64,000 nucleotides of DNA. Source: JACRPI01 sp964385055 (GTDB lineage: Archaea > Nanobdellota > Nanobdellia > Woesearchaeales > DSVV01). Shown here one piece after another: positions 8,411-16,665 of the stretch (position 1 is the stretch's first letter; every line of letters starts with the position of its first letter). Location of the stretch: NCBI GenBank assembly GCA_964385055.1, contig CAYLMH010000005.1, forward strand, positions 3,808-67,807, read 5' to 3'. Below the pieces are notes generated by a model, which was given only the letters and a program-made list of their open reading frames with translations, was not told the DNA's origin and searched no databases. The position numbers and the translations under genes are program-made.

Positions 8411-9337
8411 ATGGCAACAGAGCACCCTTACCTACAGAGGCTCGTTGAAGAGACAGCAGAACGAAAACTAACCCTTGTCAGTCAAGGAGGAGGGATTGGC
8501 GGAGGAGCGTATGTTGTTGGTGCGATGAAAGCGTTAAAAGCGCTTGGAGTTCTACAATACATTCAGAGAACAACCACTTCTTCTGCAGGAACACCTGCTG
8601 TGATTTATCCGCTTATTGGAAAAGACAGATTAGCAGAACACATTTGGGTTGAAGAAGTAACAAGACCAGAAGTTGTAGACTTAAGAAGAGCAGTAACAAA
8701 CAGACCAATTCTTGATATTGATTATCTTGTGGATGAAATTCTTGCAAAACATCCTTTTGAACCAAGTACATTCCATCAGCATCCTGTTGAGATGCAGATG
8801 AGCGCAACAAGAATTGACAGAGAAAGGCAAACATTAGAACATCACATGTTCAGCAATAGGGATCCATACGATCCATTACGCATCATTAAAGCAACAATCG
8901 CAATACCCATTGTCTATGGTCGCACAGTAATCATAGAAGGTGCAGGAGAATTTATTGATGGAGGAATTTTACGGCAAGTCTCATTCGAAGGAGATATTCA
9001 GATTATTACAGAACCAAGAGATAAAACAGCAACAACTGGAGGGTATGGAGAAAGGCTCCTCGTAAAAAGATATGCAACAAGTGACCCTATTGACGCAAAA
9101 ATTCATGAAGCAGCGAGAGCAAGACATGGCTTATACATGGCCGAATACTTGAAAATTCTCGAAGAAATGCCTAGATCTCCTCATAAAGTGCTTATCCAAC
9201 CAGAAAAGCATGTTCCTGCAGCGCTCATTGAACGAGATTCAAGAAAAGTGGAAGCAACGATTAAGTTAGGATACGACGACACAATGAAGCGAGAAAGAGC
9301 ATTGTACGATCTTCTTGAAGCGAGACTGGCTGCGTAA
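8411..9337 (+). CDS. Patatin-like phospholipase
   Basis: The 308-residue protein has the patatin hallmarks: a Gly-rich oxyanion motif (SQGGGIGGGAY, residues 24-34), the nucleophile Ser58 in TSSAG (first Gly of GxSxG replaced by Thr), and the catalytic Asp183 in a D-G-G motif (EFIDGGI). This Ser-Asp dyad hydrolyses acyl esters of lipids. No signal peptide is seen, so it is probably cytosolic or peripheral. ATTATATAG lies about 25 nt before the ATG. It follows the protease gene on the same strand and may act on membrane lipids; that role is inferred. Confidence 0.85.
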   Translation: MATEHPYLQRLVEETAERKLTLVSQGGGIGGGAYVVGAMKALKALGVLQYIQRTTTSSAGTPAVIYPLIGKDRLAEHIWVEEVTRPEVVDLRRAVTNRPILDIDYLVDEILAKHPFEPSTFHQHPVEMQMSATRIDRERQTLEHHMFSNRDPYDPLRIIKATIAIPIVYGRTVIIEGAGEFIDGGILRQVSFEGDIQIITEPRDKTATTGGYGERLLVKRYATSDPIDAKIHEAARARHGLYMAEYLKILEEMPRSPHKVLIQPEKHVPAALIERDSRKVEATIKLGYDDTMKRERALYDLLEARLAA

Positions 9338-9386
9338 AAGATTTGTGTTTAAAGACTAAATAAACTGAAAGAAGTCAATAAGGCTA

Positions 9387-9441
9387 TCGCAAGAAGCGAC
9401 AAACCCGTGCAACACCCTTCTTGCGAAGGGCATTGCTCGGG
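9387..9441 (+). other. Gene-free stretch 9338-9710 with competing hairpins
   Basis: The 373-bp gap has no supportable gene. It holds a 38-nt imperfect hairpin at 9404-9441 (CCCGTGCAA / TTGCTCGGG around CCCTTC / GAAGGG). An alternative pairing exists between TCGCAAGAAG (9387-9396) and CTTCTTGCGA (9417-9426). A TATA-like TTTAAAG lies at about 9348 and another, TATATTTAAAGG, at about 9508. A small RNA is possible but I cannot assign a family. Confidence 0.35.
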
Positions 9442-9710
9442 AAAAGAGGTGATTAGAAAGTAGTCTCAATTTCCCCAACTAATTACTAGTAAGTAGGAGT
9501 AAGTTATATTTAAAGGTTTTGGTCAAGTACTACTGAAGAGTGGAGTAGATAATAATCTCAAAAAAACACAAACAAACGCCCAACTAAACCTTAAAAATCA
9601 CTGAGCAAAAGTCCTCATCAGAATTATCATTTTATTATTGAGTAATGTAAAATATTGAAGAAAACAAGAAGAAAGATAGAGAGAAAAAATAAGAAGAATA
9701 AAAAAAGCGA

Positions 9711-10445
9711 TTACTTCTTCGCTGCGCCGCCTGCTGCAGGAGCTGCTTTTTCAGGTGGAACAAGCTGATCGATAATAAGCTGTGGAATCTTCGCTTCGGA
9801 AAGCTTGTTTCTCTTCTGTGAGTTTGTTGCAGCTTCGCCAAGCTCTTTGAGCATACCCTTTGCGAGTGATTCGAATTCTGCGCGTCTCTTGGTAATTTCT
9901 TCCTGCATACGTTTTTTCTCAACTTCAAGTTCTTTGAGTTCTTCTGCAGAAATTTCAGTTTTTTCAGTCGCAATTTCTTGCGCGAATGCACCATTGTCAA
10001 TTGCAACAATAATTTCATGTGCTGGTTTTCCTTCAACAAGGACACCCATGGATTGGCATGTTCCAATGATTTCTTTCACTCGTTCTTTTGTTGTTTTTCC
10101 GAGGAGAGAATCTTGTTTCATTTTGGAAACTTTGATTGCCTGTTCGATTTTGATGTCTGCAACTTTTTCTGCTAATGGGTTAGAAGATCCTTTTTCAAGA
10201 CCTGCTTCTTGTTTGATAAGCGCAGATGCTGGTGGCGTTCCAACAGAAACAGTAAATTCTTTTGTGTCTGTATCGACAGTTACTTTGACTGGAACTTGCA
10301 TTCCTTTGAAGCTAGAAGTTTTCTTGTTGATTTCAACAATAACTTGACCGATGTTTACGCCAAGTGGACCAAGTGCTGGACCGAGTGGAGGTGCTGCTGT
10401 TGCCTTTCCTCCTGGAACCAATGCATCAACTGTTTGTTTTGCCAT
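9711..10445 (-). CDS. rpl11: Large ribosomal subunit protein uL11 with long C-terminal extension
   Basis: Archaeal L11: the N-terminal domain has GGKATAAPPLGPALGPLGVN and the proline-rich switch, and the C-terminal RNA-binding domain has TTKERVKEIIGTCQSMGV. It binds the 23S rRNA GTPase-associated region at the base of the stalk. The usual archaeal protein is about 160 residues; here residues 160-244 add a charged helical segment and an Ala/Pro/Gly tail (PPEKAAPAAGGAAKK), which resembles the flexible linker of stalk protein P1. A TATA box (TTTATATATCA) lies about 45 nt upstream, so there is a short leader. Confidence 0.95.
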   Translation of the reverse strand: MAKQTVDALVPGGKATAAPPLGPALGPLGVNIGQVIVEINKKTSSFKGMQVPVKVTVDTDTKEFTVSVGTPPASALIKQEAGLEKGSSNPLAEKVADIKIEQAIKVSKMKQDSLLGKTTKERVKEIIGTCQSMGVLVEGKPAHEIIVAIDNGAFAQEIATEKTEISAEELKELEVEKKRMQEEITKRRAEFESLAKGMLKELGEAATNSQKRNKLSEAKIPQLIIDQLVPPEKAAPAAGGAAKK

Positions 10446-10672
10446 AATGATCGCCTATTTGATAATTGTATAATTCTGAATTTTCCAGTGATATATAAAG
10501 GTTGTTGTTTAAGATAGAAAACGAGAGTAAGAAAGAGGCAGTAAACTTTAAAAGTACACCACTATTTGATAGTAAAATGGTTGAAAATGTTGTACGATGA
10601 TGGGCAAAAGAGCACCAATATGATGAAGATGCTATAAAATGTTATGGTCGTGGAGAACCGCGTCTTGTTGTT

Positions 10673-11542
10673 GTGGGAGAAAGGCACAATATTCAAGCGC
10701 TAAAAGAGCAGCAAATAGATCTCTGCGCTCGCTTGGGTTCAGATACTGTTGCGCACGAAATGCTTGCAAATGATGTGTATTATCCAGAGATAAGAATTCT
10801 TCGAAGAAACAGTGCATATCCAGTCCACCATGCTTCTGAACAATATCTTTCTCAATTTCTGGAAGAGCGTAAGAAGCTAAGAGAAAGAACGTCCCCTGAA
10901 GAATATGAAAAACTAATGGAAATGAGTTATGATGGACATACGCAGTTTCCTGATTGGAGAAGAAAAAATAATGTAGGCGTTCTTTTGAATCCATTTGAAG
11001 AGCACGAGCTTTCTAGTATTTTTGGGGTGCTTGCGACGCACTCAGGGTACAATCTTTCAAGATTTCCAAAATGCGTCAAAAAAATTGTAGGCTGCTATAT
11101 TGATTATGCAGAGAAAAAATACCTTATTGATTTTTATATAAAGCATGGATTAGTGAAACTCACTTTTCGCTCAAATTACTTGGCATATCTTCATCCATAC
11201 CACCACAGAAGAGAAGCACGAGCAGCGCAAGTTATTGCTGACAACGTACGTGGAACAAGAAAGCCATTAGTTGCAGTGCTTGGTGCATATCACATTCGTG
11301 AAGATAGAGAAGAAGAGAAAGGTCGGATTTACACGGAATGGCCAGGCGAAGATTCTTGGATTCACAAATCATTCGCTGAGATGAGAATCCCATACATTGT
11401 CGTTGATCAACAAAAATCAAAAACGAGTCGAGATGTTGATGAAGAGTGGAACAAGGCACAAAGAAAGAGGTATGAAGAAGACAAAGAACGCATCAGAAAA
11501 GCAGCAGAACGATTAAAACAAGAAAAAGAACAACCGATATAA
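10673..11542 (+). CDS. TraB/ChaN-like protein, 5' part interrupted by in-frame TGA
   Basis: The readable frame begins properly at ATG 10577, 26 nt after a CTTTAAAAG box (MVENVVR), hits TGA at 10598-10600, and then continues in frame as clearly protein-like sequence (WAKEHQYDEDAIKCYGRGEP) into VVVGERHN. The only plausible restart is GTG 10673. The GERHN motif near the start and LGAYHIRE near residue 200 resemble the TraB/GumN/ChaN/EreA type of fold, in which Glu and His residues bind metal; assignment is tentative. The C-terminus is a charged coiled coil. Nonsense mutation, sequencing error and a shortened protein are all possible. Confidence 0.5.
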   Translation: MGERHNIQALKEQQIDLCARLGSDTVAHEMLANDVYYPEIRILRRNSAYPVHHASEQYLSQFLEERKKLRERTSPEEYEKLMEMSYDGHTQFPDWRRKNNVGVLLNPFEEHELSSIFGVLATHSGYNLSRFPKCVKKIVGCYIDYAEKKYLIDFYIKHGLVKLTFRSNYLAYLHPYHHRREARAAQVIADNVRGTRKPLVAVLGAYHIREDREEEKGRIYTEWPGEDSWIHKSFAEMRIPYIVVDQQKSKTSRDVDEEWNKAQRKRYEEDKERIRKAAERLKQEKEQPI

Positions 11543-11547
11543 TATTT

Positions 11548-13236
11548 CTACATCTCTTCAGGCGCTTCAACACCAAGCAACCGTAACCCATTCTGAAGCA
11601 CAATTTTCACAGAAGCAAGTAAATACAAACGAGCAAGCTTCACATCCTCTTCTGCTTTCAAGACAGGAACATCATGGTAATAACTATTGAATTCCTGACA
11701 AAGATCTAATAAATAACGACAGATATACGACGGTTTGTAGTGAGAAGCTGCATCCATAATAATTGCAGGAAATTTCTCAAGTATGCTCGCAAGCGCAAGC
11801 TCACGCTCTCCAAAATGAGAAAGAGAAATATCTAACGCAAGCCCCCCATGCTTTCGCAAGATGCTCGAAATACGCGCATGCGTATATTGGACATATGGTC
11901 CTGTTTCACCTTCAAAACTCAGACTTTCTTTAGGATTATAGACCATATCTTTTGCAGCGTCAATTTTCAACATGTGAAATTTCAGCGCAGCAATCCCAAC
12001 TTGCCGGCTTCTGTGCTGTAAAATAACTGGTTCAAGATCAGGGTGACGTTTTTGAATTTCTTCTTGAGCAAGGGTTGTTAATTCAGCGATGAGTGTATCT
12101 GCGTCAACAACAGTTCCTTCACGGCTTTTCATCTTTCCTTCTGGAAGATTAACCATCCCATAACTAAGATGATAGCAGCCGTCTGCTGATTTATGTCCGA
12201 GCTTTTTCAGGATAGCAAACAATTGCTGAAAATGCAAATTCTGCTCAGAACCAACAACATAGATCGATCTATTCAATTTATAATCTTCAAATTTTTTCAA
12301 TGCAAGATAAAGATCCTGCGTGATGTAAATCGTTGTACCATCAGAACGAACAAGGACTTTGTCAGGCAAACCAAATTCCTGAAGTGAAGCAACAATCGCT
12401 CCGTCTTTGTCAAAGAATATTTCCTTCTTAAGTCCCTCTTGCGCAATTTCTTTACCAAAAAGATAAATCTCACTTTCATAATAATATTTGTCAAAAGAAA
12501 CACCGAGCTTCGCGTACGTTTGTTCAAAACCCGCATATACCCAGCTATTCATTTTTTTCCAGAGTGCAACAATTTCTTTATCTCCTTTTTCCCAGAGACG
12601 AAGCATCTCCTGCGCTTCTTGTTCAAGTTCAGGATGTTCAGCAGATTTTTTCGCGAAGAGAACATAGAAATCACCGACAAAGAAATCTGATTTTTTATCA
12701 GGATTTTTGTTGTGTCCCCATTTTTTGTAGGCAAGCATGGATTTGCAGATGTGAATCCCACGATCATTCACAAGACATCCTTTGATCACATCGTTACCAA
12801 GGAAAGAAAGAATACGAGAGATACTGTCTCCAAGAGAGATGTTACGAACATGCCCGAGATGAAGCGGTTTGTTGGTGTTTGGACTGGAAAACTCCACCAT
12901 AATCTTTTCACCAGACATTTGCTGTCCATATTTTTCTTTTTGCTGCTGAATTTTGTGGAGAACGCTTGTCGAAAGATTTTTTTTATTGAGGTAAAAATTC
13001 ACATACGGGCCGTTAGGCATGACTTTATCGAGAAGAGAAGAATCCATTCCGCTCAGTTTTGCGGCAAGGTCATGCGCGATAAGCTGCGGGCTTTTCTTAT
13101 GAATCTTAGACAAGGCAAAACAAGGAAATGCAAAATCACCTAATGCGGAGTTTGGAGGAGTCTCCAGTTTTATATCAATATTTTCAGGAACATGCTTTTT
13201 GAGAAGCACAATAATTGCGTCGGAATAGTTCATCAA
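11548..13236 (-). CDS. argS: Arginyl-tRNA synthetase
   Basis: A class I synthetase that charges tRNA-Arg. The HIGH motif is HLGH at residues 126-129, within SSPNTNKPLHLGHVRN, and the KMSKS loop is KMKSREG near residue 365. The N-terminal Add1 tRNA-binding domain and the C-terminal anticodon-binding domain (DALR) are present; 562 residues is normal for the family. It is a single gene with its stop 5 bp from the convergent TraB/ChaN-like gene. The start at 13236 follows a TTTATATACC box by about 25 nt. Confidence 0.96.
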   Translation of the reverse strand: MMNYSDAIIVLLKKHVPENIDIKLETPPNSALGDFAFPCFALSKIHKKSPQLIAHDLAAKLSGMDSSLLDKVMPNGPYVNFYLNKKNLSTSVLHKIQQQKEKYGQQMSGEKIMVEFSSPNTNKPLHLGHVRNISLGDSISRILSFLGNDVIKGCLVNDRGIHICKSMLAYKKWGHNKNPDKKSDFFVGDFYVLFAKKSAEHPELEQEAQEMLRLWEKGDKEIVALWKKMNSWVYAGFEQTYAKLGVSFDKYYYESEIYLFGKEIAQEGLKKEIFFDKDGAIVASLQEFGLPDKVLVRSDGTTIYITQDLYLALKKFEDYKLNRSIYVVGSEQNLHFQQLFAILKKLGHKSADGCYHLSYGMVNLPEGKMKSREGTVVDADTLIAELTTLAQEEIQKRHPDLEPVILQHRSRQVGIAALKFHMLKIDAAKDMVYNPKESLSFEGETGPYVQYTHARISSILRKHGGLALDISLSHFGERELALASILEKFPAIIMDAASHYKPSYICRYLLDLCQEFNSYYHDVPVLKAEEDVKLARLYLLASVKIVLQNGLRLLGVEAPEEM

Positions 13237-13317
13237 TATTGTGGAGAGAAGGTGGTATATAAAAGTTTCATCGGAGTAATAAGGATCTGAACAATTTTAG
13301 AAACGCAAAAAAAATAA

Positions 13318-13396
13318 CACAGACGCACCGCTCGTAGGGCATCCCAATCGCAGCAAGCTGCGGAGTATTGCCCACTCGCAATTCGGTGCGTCTGTG
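13318..13396. repeat. Compound palindrome P1
   Basis: Outer arms CACAGACGCACCG (13318-13330) and CGGTGCGTCTGTG (13384-13396) are a perfect 13-bp inverted repeat. Nested inside are GGGCA / TGCCC and CGCAGC-AA-GCTGCG (13349-13362). It is the first of three adjoining palindromes that fill 13318-13606 between argS and the PAC2 gene. Confidence 0.75.
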
Positions 13397-13398
13397 GA

Positions 13399-13496
13399 AT
13401 TGTGAAATTGGGTCACAGCAAGCTGTGGGGTATTATTTCGAGCTATGCTCGTAATACTATGGACCTTTGGTCCAAAGTAAACCCAAATTTCACAAT
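13399..13496. repeat. Compound palindrome P2, cloverleaf-like
   Basis: Outer arms start ATTGTGAAATTGGGT (13399-13413) and ACCCAAATTTCACAAT (13481-13496), with one bulged base. Three inner hairpins fill the junction: CACAGC-AA-GCTGTG (13414-13427), GTATTA/TAATAC capped by CGAGC-TAT-GCTCG (13430-13457), and TGGACC-TTT-GGTCCA (13460-13474). The single strand would fold as a four-way cloverleaf. It starts two bases after P1 ends. It has no tRNA T-loop and is not a tRNA. Confidence 0.75.
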
Positions 13497-13606
13497 AACA
13501 ACAACGATGGCGGCCTACGGCCAAAACACTGGCTTCGCAACAGTATTTTGTCCTACGGGGCACTCCGAAGGAGCCAAACCACGCCCCGTTGGCGCCACGT
13601 TGTTAT
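13494..13606. repeat. Compound palindrome P3, cloverleaf-like
   Basis: Imperfect outer arms run from AATAACAACAACGATGGCG to GGCGCCACGTTGTTATT. Inside are GGCC-TAC-GGCC (13512-13522), ACTG/CAGT (13528-13544), and ACGGGGC/GCCCCGT (13555-13589), which encloses CTCC-GAA-GGAG. It abuts P2 directly. Its GC content is above that of the surroundings. Confidence 0.7.
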
Positions 13607-13658
13607 TTTTTATTATCACTGTTTTATTACCCCATACACGCACGAGCAAAAGCCTTAA

Positions 13659-13702
13659 TGTCAGGGGGACCCATTGCACTTGAGTGCAATGGGGTTATTA
13701 TG
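13659..13702 (+). repeat. Hairpin family copy B
   Basis: TGTCAGGGGGACCCA leads into the stem CCCATTGCAC / GTGCAATGGG (loop TTGA), followed by GGTTATTATGAAAA. ACACGCA lies about 20 nt upstream. It sits 77 bp past the stop of the minus-strand PAC2 gene, antisense to it. Confidence 0.75.
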
Positions 13703-13778
13703 AAAATTCAATGCATGAAATGTTTCTTTGAAAAACATAAGAATGAAGCAAACTAATGAAAGAATAAACAACTAAAAA

Positions 13779-14489
13779 CTAACCAACATAATTCATCTGT
13801 TTTTCTTTTGCTTCTTCTGTGACGACTTTACTCTTTTCCATAAGTTCCTGCAGCTTTTTCTCAAACCTTTCTGCTGTTTGGACTAGTGGTTTTGGATCTA
13901 CTTTTAGCCCTAGATATTTATCAAGCACTTCAATTATTTTTGCCGCTGCTTTGCTATCTGGCAATTTTGAATGCGTATCCGCAAACAACGCGACTGTATC
14001 TGTTTTTGTTTTGAGGAGCAATGCAGATGTTACGCCGACGATAATTCCTTCCTTTAATGCGTTGACTCCGAGTTTTTTGAAACTCTCGAGCTTTTTTTGA
14101 TTAAGTGTATACACATATGCCTGAGATTCTGGCGCTTCAGCAGGGGCACCAACACCTTCAATAGTTATAATCTCTTTTGCGCTGAGCTGCTTTGCAACTT
14201 CATCAATGTACTCTGCGATTGCCCACTCAACACCCATGGTTCCTGTAATCGCGTGAATGATGAGAAGATTATATTCTTGATTGTAATAAAGCCCGACTGG
14301 CGGAACAAGCTCATTATCGTGAACAACAACAGTTGCAGGCATTTCTTCTATCCAGAATGTACCGATAAGCTCGCATTTCAAATGTTGAAGAAGATATTCT
14401 GTGGTAATTGTTCCGACGAGACCAAATCCCGGGAAGCCTTCGATGATCGTCACATTCTTTGGTTTTTTTGTGAGTTGAATTTGCTGCAT
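13779..14489 (-). CDS. Proteasome assembly chaperone family (PAC2) protein
   Basis: PAC2-family protein of 236 residues. It shows the N-terminal signature EGFPGFGLVG followed by TEYLL, then the VPPVGLYYNQ region, the conserved ITIEGVGAP segment and the helical C-terminus. Archaeal members resemble eukaryotic proteasome assembly chaperone 2; their own role (ATP-grasp-like partner or proteasome assembly) is not settled. It is a single gene between Nudix and argS; the start ATG follows a TATAAATACC-type box. Confidence 0.85.
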   Translation of the reverse strand: MQQIQLTKKPKNVTIIEGFPGFGLVGTITTEYLLQHLKCELIGTFWIEEMPATVVVHDNELVPPVGLYYNQEYNLLIIHAITGTMGVEWAIAEYIDEVAKQLSAKEIITIEGVGAPAEAPESQAYVYTLNQKKLESFKKLGVNALKEGIIVGVTSALLLKTKTDTVALFADTHSKLPDSKAAAKIIEVLDKYLGLKVDPKPLVQTAERFEKKLQELMEKSKVVTEEAKEKQMNYVG

Positions 14490-14540
14490 ACTCTATTTTT
14501 GTGGAAAGGGGTATTTATAGATGTCGGTTTTTTTTTGAAT

Positions 14541-15137
14541 TCATTTGTGGATTCTGTTCCCGCCATACCATGTTAAAAATACATTTCTGAAATCACCAGT
14601 ATATCGTGCTCTTCTTGTTCTATCATCTATCTCCTCTTTGATTTGATGAATATTCACCCACCCTGTTGCTCTCTCGACTACTTCTTCAGGATTATATCTA
14701 AATGGTCCTTCATATACGGCAGTTAATATTTTTGCAAGTTCATTGTTTCTTCCTCTGTCAGAATTATTTTTAATTGTCGTCCCATTTTGACTCAAGGTGA
14801 AATTTGGAGGACACTCGTCAAGTCCATAAAATATTTCTTCTTTTGCTTCACGATAGCCTGCTTCCCAATAATCTTCTCCATGACGAACATGTCCTGCAAC
14901 AGAAGAGTGAAAGCAGAGACCTCCTAATTTTTTTTTTCTGCTTCGCATTGGAAGCAAAAGATCTTGAAGTGTATCATCCCTAAACACTAAAATGTGCACA
15001 ACTCTATGCCTATATCCATACAAATGCGCATTGTCGTATGATGCAATCCCTCGTACCCTATCGTCAAGTGTGACCACATCGAGATATTCAATTCCCGGTT
15101 GGAGGTTTCCTGCTCCGACAAAGCCTTTTGTACCCAT
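14541..15137 (-). CDS. Nudix hydrolase
   Basis: The 198-residue protein carries a Nudix box near residues 80-105: G-x5-E in GHVRHGE, then seven residues and REAKEEIFYGL. The Glu residues bind Mg2+ to cleave a nucleoside-diphosphate-linked substrate. The loop after the box is slightly longer than the consensus. The N-terminal FRDD..QDLLLPMRS pattern resembles isopentenyl-diphosphate isomerase-type Nudix proteins, so the substrate is open. It ends with TGA, which shows that TGA is an ordinary stop here. Confidence 0.82.
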   Translation of the reverse strand: MGTKGFVGAGNLQPGIEYLDVVTLDDRVRGIASYDNAHLYGYRHRVVHILVFRDDTLQDLLLPMRSRKKKLGGLCFHSSVAGHVRHGEDYWEAGYREAKEEIFYGLDECPPNFTLSQNGTTIKNNSDRGRNNELAKILTAVYEGPFRYNPEEVVERATGWVNIHQIKEEIDDRTRRARYTGDFRNVFLTWYGGNRIHK

Positions 15138-15344
15138 AGATTAAGAACCGTTCTTCTCCTTTTTAATACTTCTATATAGACTATAAAGAGATTTTTGTTC
15201 TTCTTCCAAAAGGTCATAATCTTTATAAATAAAACCCTATTTCTCTGTATCGGTAGCTTTCACTATCCTTTAGATGTAAATTATCACATTTTGAAAATTC
15301 ATTTGCATACATTAAAAAAGGGGGAATAAACAACAGTGGTGACA

Positions 15345-15386
15345 ATGTCAGTCAATAGAGCGATTGCATGTAACATATCATGGTAG
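15345..15386 (+). CDS. Possible 13-codon leader peptide overlapping the next start
   Basis: ATG 15345 (with in-frame GTG GTG just before it) opens a 13-residue ORF, MSVNRAIACNISW, which ends with TAG in TCATGGTAG and so overlaps the ATG of the kinase gene at 15380. The Shine-Dalgarno-like GGGGG (about 15320-15324) is placed for this ORF rather than for the kinase gene. The 15138-15379 leader has a TTTATAAATA box near 15225 and no other gene. A translational-coupling peptide is possible; chance cannot be excluded. Confidence 0.3.
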   Translation: MSVNRAIACNISW

Positions 15387-16648
15387 TACTCACATCAGAG
15401 CAACTTGAAGAAAGATTTAATACAGAGCGACCCCTTCGTCTTGCAGACCCAATAGATAATTTTGTTCTCTTTGTTGTTGGTGCACATGCTGCTGGAAAGG
15501 ATACTATTCTTGGACGAATGCAAGAATTAAGACGAGAAGAGGGTGATGTTCTTCAATATGGTGCATATAGAAAATTAGAATATTGGACCGATCGTGAACT
15601 TCGTGAAGGAGAAGGGATAGTCAGAGAACCTGGTGCAATTCATAAATCCCCTGATGAGTTCCTTGGACACTCCGGAAAATTTCTCGCATGGTATCGAAGT
15701 AGTAATGGAAGCTTTTACGCGTTTCCTTCTGAGCTTTTTCCTCGAGACAAAGACCCTACAATCGCAATGGTGCACGTTGCGACAGACTTAGGATTACAAG
15801 TTTGGCAAGAAAATCAAACACTTCCTCATCATATTACTGCATTCATTAATGTTCCTGGAAAAGACGATAGGAAAGCACGGGTACGGTCGCGTTTGATTGA
15901 TTCCGAAGGGAATCCTCCTTCTGAAGCAACTCTTGAAGCAAGTCTTGCGGAAATGTCACGTATTAATGCTTTCTTTGTTGGGCATCCTGACCTTTATGAT
16001 GTGATGTATAATAACTGTAATCCAAGTGATCGGGGTATAAGAAAAGCAATTTATGGAAATCCACAGGAAAGTGTCCAGAAAGACATTGCTCTTCGAATTA
16101 ACGCACTTTGCCATCTTCATCGTGACGCGAGTTTGAGAAGGTCAGGAAATGGTATTTCAATTGCATCGCTTTGTGATCAGTATACTCGAAGAATTTCTTC
16201 TGATCTCTTTGGTTGTGAGTTGGAAGCACTTAAGACTGATGTTCCTCTAGAGGGTCAAGTTCAGCGTGCTGTTAAAGCCTACGCAGACCAAGCGCATTTG
16301 GATTCTAATAAACTCTATCCCATGCTTGAGCCAGTTACTATTCGCAGTATTGATTTACACCCCCGAGGTTCGGAAAAAGCAGGAGTAGTTGTTGTTAATC
16401 TTACTCCTCAGCATCATATTCCTACTTCTGTTGCTCAATTACTTGTAAGGACTCCGGAGTCTCCTGATTATCATGTTCTTCGCATCCTTGGTCAACGAAT
16501 TTACGGAGAAACAAAAACACGACCAGACTATCTTGTTAATAAAAATGGGAATCTTGTAGGGATTTCTTGCTCTCTTAGCGATATGCGACCAAGAGATCAA
16601 CAATCAGGACAATATCATCGCTTAGAAATTCGTTTGGGTTATAACTAA
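15380..16648 (+). CDS. P-loop kinase-like protein
   Basis: The 422-residue protein has a Walker A-type motif GAHAAGKDT (residues 34-42) and a guanylate/thymidylate-kinase-like layout: HKSPDEFLGHSGKFLAW after the P-loop and a basic LID-like segment, GKDDRKARVRSRLID. The Asp after GK is seen in some nucleoside monophosphate kinase relatives. The substrate is unknown. Residues 260-422 form a separate C-terminal domain that I do not recognise. Its start is overlapped by a small upstream ORF. Confidence 0.55.
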   Translation: MVVLTSEQLEERFNTERPLRLADPIDNFVLFVVGAHAAGKDTILGRMQELRREEGDVLQYGAYRKLEYWTDRELREGEGIVREPGAIHKSPDEFLGHSGKFLAWYRSSNGSFYAFPSELFPRDKDPTIAMVHVATDLGLQVWQENQTLPHHITAFINVPGKDDRKARVRSRLIDSEGNPPSEATLEASLAEMSRINAFFVGHPDLYDVMYNNCNPSDRGIRKAIYGNPQESVQKDIALRINALCHLHRDASLRRSGNGISIASLCDQYTRRISSDLFGCELEALKTDVPLEGQVQRAVKAYADQAHLDSNKLYPMLEPVTIRSIDLHPRGSEKAGVVVVNLTPQHHIPTSVAQLLVRTPESPDYHVLRILGQRIYGETKTRPDYLVNKNGNLVGISCSLSDMRPRDQQSGQYHRLEIRLGYN

Positions 16649-16665
16649 TAAAAAAGTTCTATTCT

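Noticed and set aside
9338..9710. RNase P RNA or SRP RNA in the long gap
   Set aside because: The conserved cores of these RNAs are not present; the hairpins alone do not support either.
10598..10600. TGA read as an amino acid (recoded TGA or selenocysteine)
   Set aside because: Several genes (for example the Nudix, map and J-domain genes) end normally with TGA, and no selenocysteine element is evident.
13399..13496. P2 as a tRNA or tRNA-like gene because of its cloverleaf shape
   Set aside because: The outer stem is 15 bp, loops are 2-4 bases, and no T-loop or D-loop consensus is present.
13302..13660. Small ORFs through the P1-P3 palindromes
   Set aside because: The palindromic structure explains the open frames on both strands; there are no start signals or recognisable protein features.
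13659..13702. Hairpin family as ordinary intrinsic terminators
   Set aside because: No T-tract follows on either strand in most copies, and the long invariant flanks and ACACGCA box are not explained by a terminator.
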